Origin: Ignavibacteria bacterium
Lineage (GTDB): Bacteria > Bacteroidota > Ignavibacteria > Kapaibacteriales > UBA961
Length of the DNA stretch: 64,000 nt
NCBI GenBank assembly: GCA_947491315.1
Contig: CANLII010000002.1
Location: forward strand, 1-64,000
Direction of reading: 5' to 3'
Shown one piece after another: positions 28,294 through 38,793 of the stretch; position 1 is the first letter of the stretch; each line of letters begins with the position of its first letter. The translations under genes and the position numbers were made by a program. Below the pieces are notes generated by a model. It saw only the letters and a program-made list of their open reading frames with translations. It did no database searches and was not told the origin of the DNA.

Positions 28294-31200
28294 ATGAACA
28301 TAATTACTACCCCAATCATCATTGCACTTTTGTGCTTTGTTTCTTTTAATGTTATTGCCCAACCAGCTTGCGATAAGGATCGATCTTGCATTGGAAGAGC
28401 AGTGCAATTGACGGAAACTTCCGGAAGAGGAGCACATTTCATTGAAGTGAACGGTTATTCGATTCCAAATAAGCAGCAAACAGCATTGACAGTTGAAATG
28501 TGGGTCAAAGTCAATAGAGTATCAAATACAAATCAATTTTTGGGTGGTTTATGGGGACCCGGTTTCGACAATAATGATGTATGGCAATTATATATCAATC
28601 AGAGTAATGACCTCGTATTTGAGGTCAATGGTGATGGAACAAAATTGCGCGGAAATGATAATACAAAAACTTCCGTTCCATTTGCTTCCAACTTCAATAC
28701 ATGGACTCATATCGCCGCGGTATTTGATGGGAATACAAACTCAGTGTCGATATATGTCAATAGCGTTTTAATGGCAGGTCCTCAAAGCAATCCAAGTTAT
28801 CCTGCTCGATATCTTCGTCCACCTGAAAAGCAAGGATTAAAGCTTCTATTTGGTAGTATCAATGGATTATCTGACAATACTTCTTCCAATAGAACATTCC
28901 GTGGACAAATGGATGAGATTCGATTGTGGAACAAAGTGTTAACTCCACAAGAAATATACTGCAATATGTCCAAGTCTTTGGCATGGAATACACCGAATCT
29001 ATCACTCTATTATCGTTGCAATGAAGCAGATGGCGTGGTATATATTTGTGATGCTACCGGTAAGAATCTCACGGGCACTATGCTAAGTGGGGCCAAATGC
29101 GTGGCTTCCGATAGAACTTTGCAACAGAAAGTGACAGTATTCCCCGCTTCAATAACAGATGAACTCAAGTGTGAATTCAGAAAGTCCTATACTTTCACCA
29201 TTACAGATACTTCTGTTTGTGGTAGCGGTGCAACATTCATCATGGATAATACTGATAAAGGCGCATTCACGATTTCTCCCACATCAGCTACTTTGCAACC
29301 GGGGCAACCGGTAAATATCACGGTTACTGTTCAATCTAATGTGGTTGGTGCAATAGTCGCTGATCTTAAAATTAGACCAACAAATACATGTGGAAGAGAA
29401 ATTGTTGTACCAATAAGATTGAATCGTTCCACTGAACTCAAATATCCACGAACTCCCATCAATTTTGACACATTGTATATTGGATGTCCTCAGCAACCCT
29501 GGAAAGACACCATATATAGGATTTGCAACTATACAGACTCATTGCAAAACCCAAGAAATGTCACCATCAATAATGCCACAAGCAAATTACCGAATCGTTT
29601 CAGCATTGTTTCGCCTACCTTGCCATATACCCTAAAGCCGGGTGAATGCATTGATTTGACCGTTCGATTCAAAGTATATCCGAATGATACTTCAACCAAT
29701 TTCTTTGATACTCTCACAATCACCTCTACAGACAGATGTCCTCCCGGAGTCATTACTGTTCCAATGCGCGGAGTGATACGGGAAGTCTTAACGATCACCA
29801 ATGAGGCAGGCACAAGAAGAGTTGATTCCATTCGCTGGGGAGTTGAATGTATCAACACACTTTCAAATCCAAGCATGTGGGTTTGGAAGAATCTGACTTC
29901 AAGACAAGTAACGATTGACACAATCATTGTACCTCAAGGATTCACCGGGAGAAAACTCGGAAACAAACCTGTTCTGAATCCAAATACAGGATATTCCGCG
30001 AATTATTTTCGATTCTTTCCGCAAAAATCAGGCAGATACAATGATTCCGCAATCATACGATATACGCTTCGTGGAATCAATTGCACATTTGAAAAGAAAG
30101 TGTATTTATCCGGCACCGGCTATGAAGCAAAAGTACGATGGACTGCTCGCATCATTGATTCCGGTGATTGCATTGTAGGACAACAAAAACGCATCGTGGC
30201 ATCAATCAAAAATGAGGCTGTGGATCCACTCAATATTTCATTCTACTTTGAAGTGGGCGAAGTATTCTTCTTCCCCGGAGGTAGATCTTTCAGTATTGCA
30301 CCGGGTGAAACAAAAAATGTGCAAATAGATTTCAAGCCTCTGAAAGACTCCCAATATGTAGACAAACTCTGTTTGTTTGAAACACGATGTTTCACAACCG
30401 ATTGCATTCAGGTAAAAGGGCGAGGCATACTCGAAACATTCAAGTTTGATCCAATCATGATGCGAACAGAAAATGTATTGGGTTGCGGTGAACAATTGGA
30501 CACGCTTGACATATTGAACATTGCGCAATTCGATCAGAAAGTGCAGAACTTTTCACTTGTCGATCCATCCGGCAAATTTTCAATTGTTTCTCCACCGAAT
30601 TTAGTTTCACTCGATACTGTTATTCCGAAGTCGGGAGCATTGCGAATTGTTTTCAAGTATGCTCCCAATGATATCACAATAGATAGAGCCGATCGTGCAT
30701 TCTTGAATTATGTTTCGAATACAGTGAAATGGTCTGCTCCACTCTATGGAACATCAGCCAATCCTAAATTATTCATCACGCCTCTCACAACATTTGGCAC
30801 TATTGAAGTAAGCGATACAATATCACAAACAGTACTTGTTGAGAATGTCTCATTCTTACCGGTGCGACTTGATTCTCTGACTCTTCCTCCTGGATTCACA
30901 ATTATATCTTTGAGCAAATCCATTCCCACTGTCATGAATCCACGAGATTCAATTCTCGTAAAAGTGAGATTCCAACCAGATACCACAATGACCTATACCG
31001 GTATTTTGAAGGCATACTCGGAATCACCTTGTCCGATAACAGAACAAGGCACTTTGACAGGAAGAGGAATCATTATTCCTTTGGATGTTCCAATCGCTCT
31101 CATGAATTGGGGATATACAAAACCATGTGATTGCATAGAGCGAAGATTGCCTTTGGTGAATAAATCGATAGTGCATGGAATGACCGTTGATTCACTCATC

Positions 31201-33309
31201 ATCGACAGTACAGGAATACCGAATGGTACGCCTCAGTTCTGGTCCTGGACTTCCACATATTCACCATCAGGTACATTGCCATTTGTCATTCCAAAAGACA
31301 TGACCGATACCGTCAAAGTACTCTTTTGTCCAAGGACACCTGCAGAAGACAAGTTCATAAATTGTGCGGCTCAAATCCGCATCAAGGCCAGAGGCGAAGG
31401 TTGGAAGCGTGAAAATTTTAAAGTGATTTTGGCAGGTAAGAGAGCCTTGACATATAAACCTGAACCGATTGCACTGACATTTCCTCCGACTCCCGTTGAT
31501 ACAATGCTCAATCCATTATATGGTAGAGTGACTATTCCCTCTTTTGACAAGAATCCTGATCAATTTCCAATTGTCATAGATTCGATTTCATTCACACCGG
31601 ATGAAAGAGTTTTTTCTGCATTGAAATTTGATGGTACCCCATTTGAACAAGTCACCATGAGAAGCGGCGACACTCTGATATTCAGACTCAATTTCAAACC
31701 TCGTGCTCCAAGATTGTATCAAGCGAGAGTTGTATTGCATGTCAGTCAACCTTGCAGGGATCTGGATACAACCATATTGGTAACAGGACTCGGCCAAGCA
31801 AATCCATTTGGTATGTCACTGACATTTGACAATGCACGCATATTGCGCGATACTTTTCCTGGCACTCAATGTGACACCGTACGCATTCCCGTTTATGCAT
31901 CAAGAGACATACCCGCTGAACTCATTGATATACATTGTGGATTGGAATATGACACAAATCAAATTGAATGCATTGGCATAGAATCTTCCTATCTGAACAA
32001 GGATTGTGATGATAATTACCCACCTTCAACATCAATAAAGTCTTATACAAGAGGAACCTTGATCAAAGTCAAGAATTTCTGCAAGGTTGATTCCATCGCA
32101 CCAATTTTCACGGCTTTGTTCATTTCTAAAACCCAGAAAAGAGCTTCATTGCCAATCATTATTGATAGTCTGTATTTTGATACTGAGAAAGTGATTCTTT
32201 ATCGTATATATGCTGAGCCGGATACAGGTCAAGTTGTGATCAAACAATCATCTCTCAAAGCATTGAATACCATCAATTATGACAGCGTTCGCATTCTCGA
32301 TTGTGTTGATACCAACTTGACATTATTGAACGATGGCGATATACCCATCAAATTGAGTTCAATCATGCGCTTGCCTATTGGTATGCAGTTTATTTCCTCA
32401 AATCCACCATTGGACTCATTATTCTATCCTAATGATACAATTCAATGCATGATTCGATTCTGCCCAAGATCTTCGAATACTATGACATCGACAATTGACG
32501 CGATTTCCTCATTCCCATGTTTGGTGAAAGATACAAGCACGATTTCCGGGACAGGATATGCTCCTGATATTGAAGTTCCATTCTCCTTGGGAGCCTTAAT
32601 TGGTGTAACTGATTCAGTGACAGGCATTCTTGGTGATAAAGTATCTTTACCTATTTTGATTGGTGAGGATTTCGCAACTGTTTACAGACAAATAAAGTAT
32701 TATCTGCAATCAGTATCATTTACATTGCAATTACGATATAATCCTCATGCATTGAAATTTGAATCAATCACAGTATCTGATTCATCCAAAATCATCGTTC
32801 AACCAATTCCTGGTGCAATTGTCATCAAAGCATTGAAACTTGATTCAGTTTTGAAGGGCGAAATTGCAAAAGTACATTTCACGATTGCAGTACCTGATTC
32901 TGCCAATTCCGATCTCTATCTTGAACCGATAATTGTCACTACGGATTCACTGCCTTTCGTTGATATCATTCCACTATTGGAATCAGCCAAATGCGTGATT
33001 TCACCAAAATGTGACATTCACACATTGAAATATGATGCTAATATGCCCAGTCTTTTGGCACATGCACCGAATCCGGCAAATACTATAGCAAATATCCGGT
33101 TTACATTACCTATAGATGCTTCCTATACCTTATCATTATACTCTTCAGAAGGTCGTTTTCTCAAAGTGATTTCAAGTACAAATACCCCAATTTCAAAGGG
33201 TGAGCATATTATTTCTTTGGATGTTTCAACTCTTGAAAATGGCGTGTATTTCTATGTATTGGAGTCAGGAGAATATTCATCTACAAGAAAATTACATGTA
33301 ATCAAATGA
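28294..33309 (+). CDS. Giant secreted LamG / choice-of-anchor protein with T9SS signal
   Basis: The 1671-residue protein has a signal peptide (about 1-22, ending IAQPA), a LamG/concanavalin-like domain (about 35-235) and about nine Ig-like ASPM/choice-of-anchor D units of roughly 110 residues. These repeat the pattern L-x-P-G-x-x-x-x-v-x-v-x-F-x-P. A cohesin-like module (about 1430-1560, VSLPILIGEDF...FTLQLRYNPHALKF) and a C-terminal sorting domain (NPANTIANIRFTLP ... LENGVYFYVL) follow. The last element directs type IX secretion and surface attachment. Many units carry paired cysteines. The function is probably adhesion or surface structure. The gene has no operon partner. Confidence 0.85.
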   Translation: MNIITTPIIIALLCFVSFNVIAQPACDKDRSCIGRAVQLTETSGRGAHFIEVNGYSIPNKQQTALTVEMWVKVNRVSNTNQFLGGLWGPGFDNNDVWQLYINQSNDLVFEVNGDGTKLRGNDNTKTSVPFASNFNTWTHIAAVFDGNTNSVSIYVNSVLMAGPQSNPSYPARYLRPPEKQGLKLLFGSINGLSDNTSSNRTFRGQMDEIRLWNKVLTPQEIYCNMSKSLAWNTPNLSLYYRCNEADGVVYICDATGKNLTGTMLSGAKCVASDRTLQQKVTVFPASITDELKCEFRKSYTFTITDTSVCGSGATFIMDNTDKGAFTISPTSATLQPGQPVNITVTVQSNVVGAIVADLKIRPTNTCGREIVVPIRLNRSTELKYPRTPINFDTLYIGCPQQPWKDTIYRICNYTDSLQNPRNVTINNATSKLPNRFSIVSPTLPYTLKPGECIDLTVRFKVYPNDTSTNFFDTLTITSTDRCPPGVITVPMRGVIREVLTITNEAGTRRVDSIRWGVECINTLSNPSMWVWKNLTSRQVTIDTIIVPQGFTGRKLGNKPVLNPNTGYSANYFRFFPQKSGRYNDSAIIRYTLRGINCTFEKKVYLSGTGYEAKVRWTARIIDSGDCIVGQQKRIVASIKNEAVDPLNISFYFEVGEVFFFPGGRSFSIAPGETKNVQIDFKPLKDSQYVDKLCLFETRCFTTDCIQVKGRGILETFKFDPIMMRTENVLGCGEQLDTLDILNIAQFDQKVQNFSLVDPSGKFSIVSPPNLVSLDTVIPKSGALRIVFKYAPNDITIDRADRAFLNYVSNTVKWSAPLYGTSANPKLFITPLTTFGTIEVSDTISQTVLVENVSFLPVRLDSLTLPPGFTIISLSKSIPTVMNPRDSILVKVRFQPDTTMTYTGILKAYSESPCPITEQGTLTGRGIIIPLDVPIALMNWGYTKPCDCIERRLPLVNKSIVHGMTVDSLIIDSTGIPNGTPQFWSWTSTYSPSGTLPFVIPKDMTDTVKVLFCPRTPAEDKFINCAAQIRIKARGEGWKRENFKVILAGKRALTYKPEPIALTFPPTPVDTMLNPLYGRVTIPSFDKNPDQFPIVIDSISFTPDERVFSALKFDGTPFEQVTMRSGDTLIFRLNFKPRAPRLYQARVVLHVSQPCRDLDTTILVTGLGQANPFGMSLTFDNARILRDTFPGTQCDTVRIPVYASRDIPAELIDIHCGLEYDTNQIECIGIESSYLNKDCDDNYPPSTSIKSYTRGTLIKVKNFCKVDSIAPIFTALFISKTQKRASLPIIIDSLYFDTEKVILYRIYAEPDTGQVVIKQSSLKALNTINYDSVRILDCVDTNLTLLNDGDIPIKLSSIMRLPIGMQFISSNPPLDSLFYPNDTIQCMIRFCPRSSNTMTSTIDAISSFPCLVKDTSTISGTGYAPDIEVPFSLGALIGVTDSVTGILGDKVSLPILIGEDFATVYRQIKYYLQSVSFTLQLRYNPHALKFESITVSDSSKIIVQPIPGAIVIKALKLDSVLKGEIAKVHFTIAVPDSANSDLYLEPIIVTTDSLPFVDIIPLLESAKCVISPKCDIHTLKYDANMPSLLAHAPNPANTIANIRFTLPIDASYTLSLYSSEGRFLKVISSTNTPISKGEHIISLDVSTLENGVYFYVLESGEYSSTRKLHVIK

Positions 33310-33352
33310 TGTGTTTAGGGAAACATGACCAAGCTTATTCAGGCGAATTGTC

Positions 33353-33360
33353 TATTTTTG
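33353..33360 (+). promoter_or_regulatory. TAnnTTTG-type -7 element
   Basis: TATTTTTG followed by C lies 28 bases before the ATG of the bi-domain oxidoreductase. It is preceded by TTGTC, a context also seen at other copies in this window. Confidence 0.4.
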
Positions 33361-33388
33361 CCTTATTCCAATTTCATTGAATTCACGT

Positions 33389-35524
33389 ATGTTTCAAGTT
33401 GTTCAATACCAAAAAAATGGCGAAATGACATTGGCTGAGGTTCCTGCCCCTATTTGTAAAAAGGGTGGCATTCTTGTCAGAACTTCGGCATCTCTCATAA
33501 GTGCAGGGACTGAAAGAACTTCTGTTGTGGGTGGTCAAGCCTCACTTCTAGAGAGAGCAAAGAAACAACCCGAACAAGTGAAGCTTGTATTGGATACCGT
33601 TAAAAGAGACGGTATCATGGCAACCATTGATCGCGTACAGACCAAGCTTGACTCCTATAAAACACTTGGCTATAGCGCTTCGGGAGTCGTCATTGAATCA
33701 CAATGTGAGGAATTCTCTCCCGGCGATCGTGTTTCTTGTGCAGGCGCACAGTATGCCCATCATGCAGAATTCATCAGCGTACCTAAAAATCTAGCCGTAA
33801 AAATTCCCGATTCCGTTTCTTTTATTGATGCCTCCTATACAACTCTTGGCGCGATTGCACTTCAAGGCATTCGCCAAGCTGATTTGCGTTTAGGTGAAAC
33901 CGTAGCTGTTATTGGATTGGGCTTGCTTGGACAATTAACCGTTCAAATGCTTAAGGCATCCGGATGCAGAGTGATTGGTTTGGATGTGAATCCCGATGTC
34001 TTTGAACTAGCCAAGAAAAGTGGTTGCGATATTGTTCTTCCGAGTAATTCAGAATCAATTTCCACCATTCTTTCGTATACACGCGGCATTGGTACAGATG
34101 CTGTCATCATCACAGCAAGCACGGATTCTGAAGCTCCATTGCACTTATCGCTTTCCTTAGCAAGAAAAAAGAGTCCAATTGTCATCGTAGGTGCAGTTCC
34201 AATGAATGTGCCCCGCTCTCCTTTTTATGAGAAAGAATTGGATTTACGCATTTCATGTTCTTATGGACCCGGCAGATATGATCCACTTTATGAAGAACAA
34301 GGAATAGATTATCCCGCAGGCTATGTTCGTTGGACAGAACAAAGAAATATGCAGGCATTCATTGATTTAATAGATCAACAATCCGTGAATGTCGGAATGC
34401 TAACCACGCATACTTTTGCCATTCAGCATGCATTGCAGGCATATGACATCATTTCTGGAAAAAATCCCGAACCACATATGGGAATAGCTCTAACATATAC
34501 AGATGATGCCAAACACGAAACAATGATTCCTGTGCATGCTAAAAGTATATCAAAAACCGGTACAAAACTCGGGTTTATTGGTGCAGGAAGTTTTGCGCAA
34601 GCTCAACTCTTGCCACCTTTACGATCCATGAATGTTCAGTGTATTGGTGTGACCACTTCTAATCCTGCAAATGCTTTGTCTGTTGCAAAACATTTTGGAT
34701 TTGCTTTCAGTGGCACGAATTCAGATGAAATCATATCACATTCTGAAACGGATATGATTTTCTGTGCAACCCGACATGATTCTCATGCTCAGTATGTATT
34801 ATCATCCATTCAAGCTCAAAAACCGATTTTTGTTGAGAAACCTCTCTGTATCGATAGAACTGAACTTGAAGCGATTCGTAATGCCGTTCATTCCACAAAT
34901 GGTCGGGTAATGGTTGGCTTTAATCGCCGCTTTTCAAAGCCATTCAAAGATATCAAGCAATTCTTTGGCGAATGTACTTCTCCGCTTTCTATCATGTATC
35001 GCATAAATGCTGGAGCCATCCCTCTTTCTAGTTGGATACAAGATCCCAAACAAGGAGGAAGAATCATCGGTGAGGCATGTCATTTCATCGACACAATGGT
35101 ATACTTAACCGGCGCAAAACCCGTGGAAGTATTTGCAAAAGCATTGTCACATGATAGCAGACATATTGCACATCACGATTCAGCTCATATCATGATTCGT
35201 TTCTCCAATGGAAGCATTGGCACCATTCTCTATCTCGCAAATGGAGATGCTTCAATAGAAAAAGAATATTGCGAAGTTTTCGCTGAAGGAAAATCAGCTA
35301 TCATGAAGAATTTTACTTCTGTTGCATTTGCTTCCGGCAAAAAAACTAAGAATGTTTCCTATGATGGAAAGAAGGGTCATGCCGAAGAAGTAAAGTCCTT
35401 CGTACATGCCGTGCAATCAGGAAATCCGATGCCAATCTCCTTTCAAGAAATCATGGATGTATCCGAAGCAAGCATAGCAGCGGTAGAATCAATGAATACC
35501 GGGTCAATCATCACAATTTCATAA
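33389..35524 (+). CDS. Bi-domain oxidoreductase (MDR dehydrogenase + Gfo/Idh/MocA)
   Basis: About 711 residues. The N-terminal part (about 1-375) is a medium-chain dehydrogenase with a Rossmann motif VIGLGLLGQLTVQ near 172. The C-terminal part (about 390-711) is a Gfo/Idh/MocA domain with KLGFIGAGSFAQAQLLPPL and the family stretch FVEKPLCI. Fusions of this kind usually sit in surface polysaccharide clusters, but here the neighbours are dehydrogenase E1 genes. The frame opens at a TTG (33377). The ATG at 33389 fits the promoter element upstream. The substrate is unknown. Confidence 0.85.
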   Translation: MFQVVQYQKNGEMTLAEVPAPICKKGGILVRTSASLISAGTERTSVVGGQASLLERAKKQPEQVKLVLDTVKRDGIMATIDRVQTKLDSYKTLGYSASGVVIESQCEEFSPGDRVSCAGAQYAHHAEFISVPKNLAVKIPDSVSFIDASYTTLGAIALQGIRQADLRLGETVAVIGLGLLGQLTVQMLKASGCRVIGLDVNPDVFELAKKSGCDIVLPSNSESISTILSYTRGIGTDAVIITASTDSEAPLHLSLSLARKKSPIVIVGAVPMNVPRSPFYEKELDLRISCSYGPGRYDPLYEEQGIDYPAGYVRWTEQRNMQAFIDLIDQQSVNVGMLTTHTFAIQHALQAYDIISGKNPEPHMGIALTYTDDAKHETMIPVHAKSISKTGTKLGFIGAGSFAQAQLLPPLRSMNVQCIGVTTSNPANALSVAKHFGFAFSGTNSDEIISHSETDMIFCATRHDSHAQYVLSSIQAQKPIFVEKPLCIDRTELEAIRNAVHSTNGRVMVGFNRRFSKPFKDIKQFFGECTSPLSIMYRINAGAIPLSSWIQDPKQGGRIIGEACHFIDTMVYLTGAKPVEVFAKALSHDSRHIAHHDSAHIMIRFSNGSIGTILYLANGDASIEKEYCEVFAEGKSAIMKNFTSVAFASGKKTKNVSYDGKKGHAEEVKSFVHAVQSGNPMPISFQEIMDVSEASIAAVESMNTGSIITIS

Positions 35525-35529
35525 TCACC

Positions 35530-36531
35530 ATGCCATCCCAAAAAAAGATACCTGCTCTCATTACTTCGAAAGCAGTAACAAAAGATCAACGCATTTTTTT
35601 TCTTCGAAACATGCTCATGGCTCGCGAATTTGATTTGGCCATGCAAAGATTGAATAGACAAGGTAGAGCATTCGGAGGAGTTTATTCTCAAATAGGAAAT
35701 GAAGCCACCAGCGTAGGAAGTGCTTCTGCGCTCGGTCCGAATGATATACTATTCCCGATGCATAGAAATATCGGTGGACATTTCGTATTTGGTCAAGAAC
35801 TTGACGTGCTCATGAAAGCATTTCTTGCTCGTGATGGAAGCTTGATGCGGGGCACTGATGGAACCGGACATTATGCCGATCCTGCGAAAAGAATTTATGG
35901 TAATATTTCTCATCTGGGTGCGATGATTCCCGTTGCGGCAGGATTCACGATGGCTGCAAAATTGCGTGGTGAATCATGCGTGGCAATGACATATATCGGT
36001 GATGGCGGAGCACAAACTGGAGAATTCCATGAAGGAATGAATTTTGCATCCGTGAAAAAACTCCCACTTATTCTCATCATTGAGAATAATCAATATGCAT
36101 ACTCTTCCCCCAATTCCATTGAATTTGCTTGCAAGCAATTATCAGACAGAGCTTTGGGATATGGATGTCACGGAGTCACAATCGATGGAACAGATGTTGA
36201 ACTCGTCTATGACACATGTCTAGATGCAGTGAAAAGAGCAAGAAAAGGCGATGGTCCAACCATCATTGAAACTATTACGATGCGCATGCGAGGTCATGCA
36301 GAACATGATGATTTCAGCTATGTACCAAAAAGCTTATTGGAACATTGGCAAAAAATGGATCCTGTTGACAGATATATTGCACATTGCATGGCAAAAAAGG
36401 CATTAAAACAGTCTGAAATTGAGGACTTACGCAATGAGATCATACAAAGTATGCGCGATGCAATTGATGCAGTGATTGATCTTCCCTTCCCTCCCGCTGA
36501 GGAAGCATTTAAAAATGTTTTCATTGATTGA
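35530..36531 (+). CDS. pdhA: 2-oxoacid dehydrogenase E1 component, alpha subunit
   Basis: The 333-residue thiamine-diphosphate subunit decarboxylates a 2-oxoacid together with the beta subunit encoded at 37735. The TPP motif runs from GDGGAQTGEFHEG to ENNQYAYS (about 157-195). The phosphorylation-loop region reads RMRGHAEHDDFSYV. Pyruvate, branched-chain or acetoin substrates cannot be told apart by eye, so pdhA is a convenience name. The start lies five bases after the oxidoreductase stop, and purT follows after three bases. Confidence 0.88.
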   Translation: MPSQKKIPALITSKAVTKDQRIFFLRNMLMAREFDLAMQRLNRQGRAFGGVYSQIGNEATSVGSASALGPNDILFPMHRNIGGHFVFGQELDVLMKAFLARDGSLMRGTDGTGHYADPAKRIYGNISHLGAMIPVAAGFTMAAKLRGESCVAMTYIGDGGAQTGEFHEGMNFASVKKLPLILIIENNQYAYSSPNSIEFACKQLSDRALGYGCHGVTIDGTDVELVYDTCLDAVKRARKGDGPTIIETITMRMRGHAEHDDFSYVPKSLLEHWQKMDPVDRYIAHCMAKKALKQSEIEDLRNEIIQSMRDAIDAVIDLPFPPAEEAFKNVFID

Positions 36532-36534
36532 TCC

Positions 36535-37719
36535 ATGAATACTCTCCCCAAAAAAATCATGCTTCTCGGTTCAGGAGAACTTGGGAAAGAAACAATCATC
36601 AGTGCCCAAAGACTTGGTTGCCATATCATAGCAGTAGATTCCTATCCGAATGCACCCGGAATGCAAGTCGCTGATGAATATGAAGTGATTTCAATGCTCG
36701 ATGGAGATGCTTTGGATTCAGTTGTGAGAAAGCATGCTCCTGATATCATTGTTCCTGAAATTGAAGCAATCAGAACGGAACGATTTTACGCTTATGAACA
36801 AGCAGGAATACAAGTTGTTCCTAGTGCTAAAGCAGCCAATTTCACCATGAATCGAAAAGCTATCAGAGATCTTGCATCTAAAGATCTGCAAGTAAAAACA
36901 GCTCGATATGGATATGCAACAACGCTAGAAGAAGCCGAGCAAATAGCCCATATAATGGGTTTTCCATGTGTGATCAAACCATTGATGTCTTCTTCAGGAA
37001 AAGGACAATCCACCATCAAAAAACCCGAAGACATTCAATCTTGTTGGGAATATGCATCAACAGGCGGTAGAGGTGATTCGGCAGAAGTGATCATAGAGGA
37101 ATTCATTTCATTTGATTATGAGATCACCTTGCTCACCGTTACTCAGAAACATGGTCCGACAGTATTCTGTCCACCCATAGGACATCGCCAGGAAAGAGGA
37201 GATTATCAAGAAAGTTGGCAACCATGCGCAATGTCGGAGATAGCATTCAAGAAAGCATGCGAAATCGCCGAAAAAGTAACAGAGGCTTTGACTGGAGCTG
37301 GCCTTTGGGGTGTGGAATTTTTCATATCCGGTGATGAAGTCTATTTTTCTGAACTCAGCCCTCGTCCGCATGATACAGGCATGGTCACTTTGTCAGGAAC
37401 ACAAATATTCACGGAATTCGAATTGCATTGTCGTGCAATTCTAGGATTGCCAATACCCGCAATCACGCTTCAAAGATCTGGAGTGAGTGCTGTGATTCTA
37501 CATATGAATGATGAACAATTCATACCAACATTCATAGGTATTGATAAAGCTCTCGAGATTGAAAATTCTGATATCAGGATTTTTGGCAAACCAATCACAA
37601 GAAAATATCGAAGAATGGGAATAGCATTGACTTGGGATGTAAAAGATGCTGATATCAAGGCACTTCGAGCAAAAGCCAAAGAGATTGCTGATTGCATAAC
37701 CATTCACCCACAACACTAA
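36535..37719 (+). CDS. purT: Formate-dependent GAR transformylase
   Basis: The 394-residue ATP-grasp enzyme makes formyl-GAR from GAR, formate and ATP in purine synthesis. N-terminal [19 protein letters not shown] and [10 protein letters not shown], the ATP-grasp stretch [17 protein letters not shown] (about 142-158) and the metal site [20 protein letters not shown] (about 263-282) are clear. Length is normal. It is placed between the two E1 subunit genes, three bases after the first and 15 before the second, although it has no known link to that complex. Confidence 0.95.
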   Translation: MNTLPKKIMLLGSGELGKETIISAQRLGCHIIAVDSYPNAPGMQVADEYEVISMLDGDALDSVVRKHAPDIIVPEIEAIRTERFYAYEQAGIQVVPSAKAANFTMNRKAIRDLASKDLQVKTARYGYATTLEEAEQIAHIMGFPCVIKPLMSSSGKGQSTIKKPEDIQSCWEYASTGGRGDSAEVIIEEFISFDYEITLLTVTQKHGPTVFCPPIGHRQERGDYQESWQPCAMSEIAFKKACEIAEKVTEALTGAGLWGVEFFISGDEVYFSELSPRPHDTGMVTLSGTQIFTEFELHCRAILGLPIPAITLQRSGVSAVILHMNDEQFIPTFIGIDKALEIENSDIRIFGKPITRKYRRMGIALTWDVKDADIKALRAKAKEIADCITIHPQH

Positions 37720-37734
37720 ACTTGGAATCATATC

Positions 37735-38709
37735 ATGGCTGTCATGACATATCTGGAAGCAATAGCCGATGCACTTCGTACCGAAATGAAAAGAGATGAA
37801 TCAGTTTTCATGATTGGTCAAGATATTGGAACTTATGGTGGAGCATTCAAATTGACAAAAGGCTTTTTGGATGAATTCGGTCCCAAAAGAGTAATCGATG
37901 CACCAATTTCTGAATCCGCAATCATTGGTGCAGCAATTGGAGCATCGCTCAATGGTATGAGACCTGTCGCTGAAATGCAATTCATGGATTTTGTGACTTG
38001 TGGATTCAATCAATTGGTAAATGTTGCAGGAACAACAGCATATCGATGGGGTCTTGGTGTTCCAATGGTTGTACGCGGTCCTGCTGGTGGCGGTGTGGGA
38101 GCCAATCCATTTCATTCCAGAAATTCAGAAGCATGGTTTGTACAAGCAACCGGTTTAAAAGTCGTATGCCCAGCAACACCTGCAGATGCAAAAGGATTGC
38201 TGACTGCTTCTATCAGAGACAATAACCCTGTGATATTTTTTGAACATAAAGGATTATATCGCAAGATTAAAGGAGAAGTACCCGAAGGTGAATATATGAT
38301 TCCTCTCGGAAAAGCGCGGGTGATCGTTGAGGGAAATGATGCCAGTATCATTTGTTATGGTAGCACTGTTCATATGGCATTGGAAGTTGCAGAACGCATG
38401 CAAAAAGAAGGGGTCTCGATTGAAGTCGTTGATATCAGAACATTAGTACCTTTTGACGAGGAAACCGTACTTCAATCAGTTCGCAAAACAAATCGTGTTT
38501 TGATAACACATGAAGCAGCATTAACGGGTGGTTTTGCCAGCGAGATTTCTGCTTGCATTACTGAAAAGGCATTTGATTCATTGGATGCACCCATAAAAAG
38601 GGTGGCTGCTTTTGATTCTCCAACTCCATTTGCACCAACACTTGAAAAGGCCATGCTTCCAAATGCCGATAAGATTCATGCGGAACTTCTACATCTATTA
38701 TCGTACTAA
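37735..38709 (+). CDS. pdhB: 2-oxoacid dehydrogenase E1 component, beta subunit
   Basis: The 324-residue transketolase-like subunit carries the family stretches PISESAIIGAAIGASLNGMR, EMQFMDFVTCGFNQ, and VRGPAGGGVGANPFHSRNSE. The C-terminal transketolase domain includes VVDIRTLVPFDEETVL and THEAALTGGFASEI. It pairs with the alpha subunit encoded upstream of purT. No E2 or E3 gene is adjacent, so the complex must recruit them from elsewhere. It is the last gene of this run. A weak six-bp hairpin follows with no T-run directly after it. Confidence 0.92.
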   Translation: MAVMTYLEAIADALRTEMKRDESVFMIGQDIGTYGGAFKLTKGFLDEFGPKRVIDAPISESAIIGAAIGASLNGMRPVAEMQFMDFVTCGFNQLVNVAGTTAYRWGLGVPMVVRGPAGGGVGANPFHSRNSEAWFVQATGLKVVCPATPADAKGLLTASIRDNNPVIFFEHKGLYRKIKGEVPEGEYMIPLGKARVIVEGNDASIICYGSTVHMALEVAERMQKEGVSIEVVDIRTLVPFDEETVLQSVRKTNRVLITHEAALTGGFASEISACITEKAFDSLDAPIKRVAAFDSPTPFAPTLEKAMLPNADKIHAELLHLLSY

Positions 38710-38793
38710 TAAAACTGACTTCTACATATCATGATGACCAAGTGACATCATAAAATGGCATATTTTTTGTGGTAGATTTATCAATCTTTGTTC

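Noticed and set aside
29529-29927. 132-codon minus-strand open frame
   Set aside because: It is antisense to the giant secreted protein, shows no protein features, and ends arbitrarily within it.
28294-33309. Possible horizontally acquired island
   Set aside because: Base composition and codon use look like the neighbours, there are no integrase, transposase or flanking repeats, and such giant T9SS proteins are normal in this group.
38710-38793. Hairpin ATGATG/CATCAT after pdhB as terminator
   Set aside because: The stem has only six weak pairs with a nine-base loop, and the T-run is too far away.
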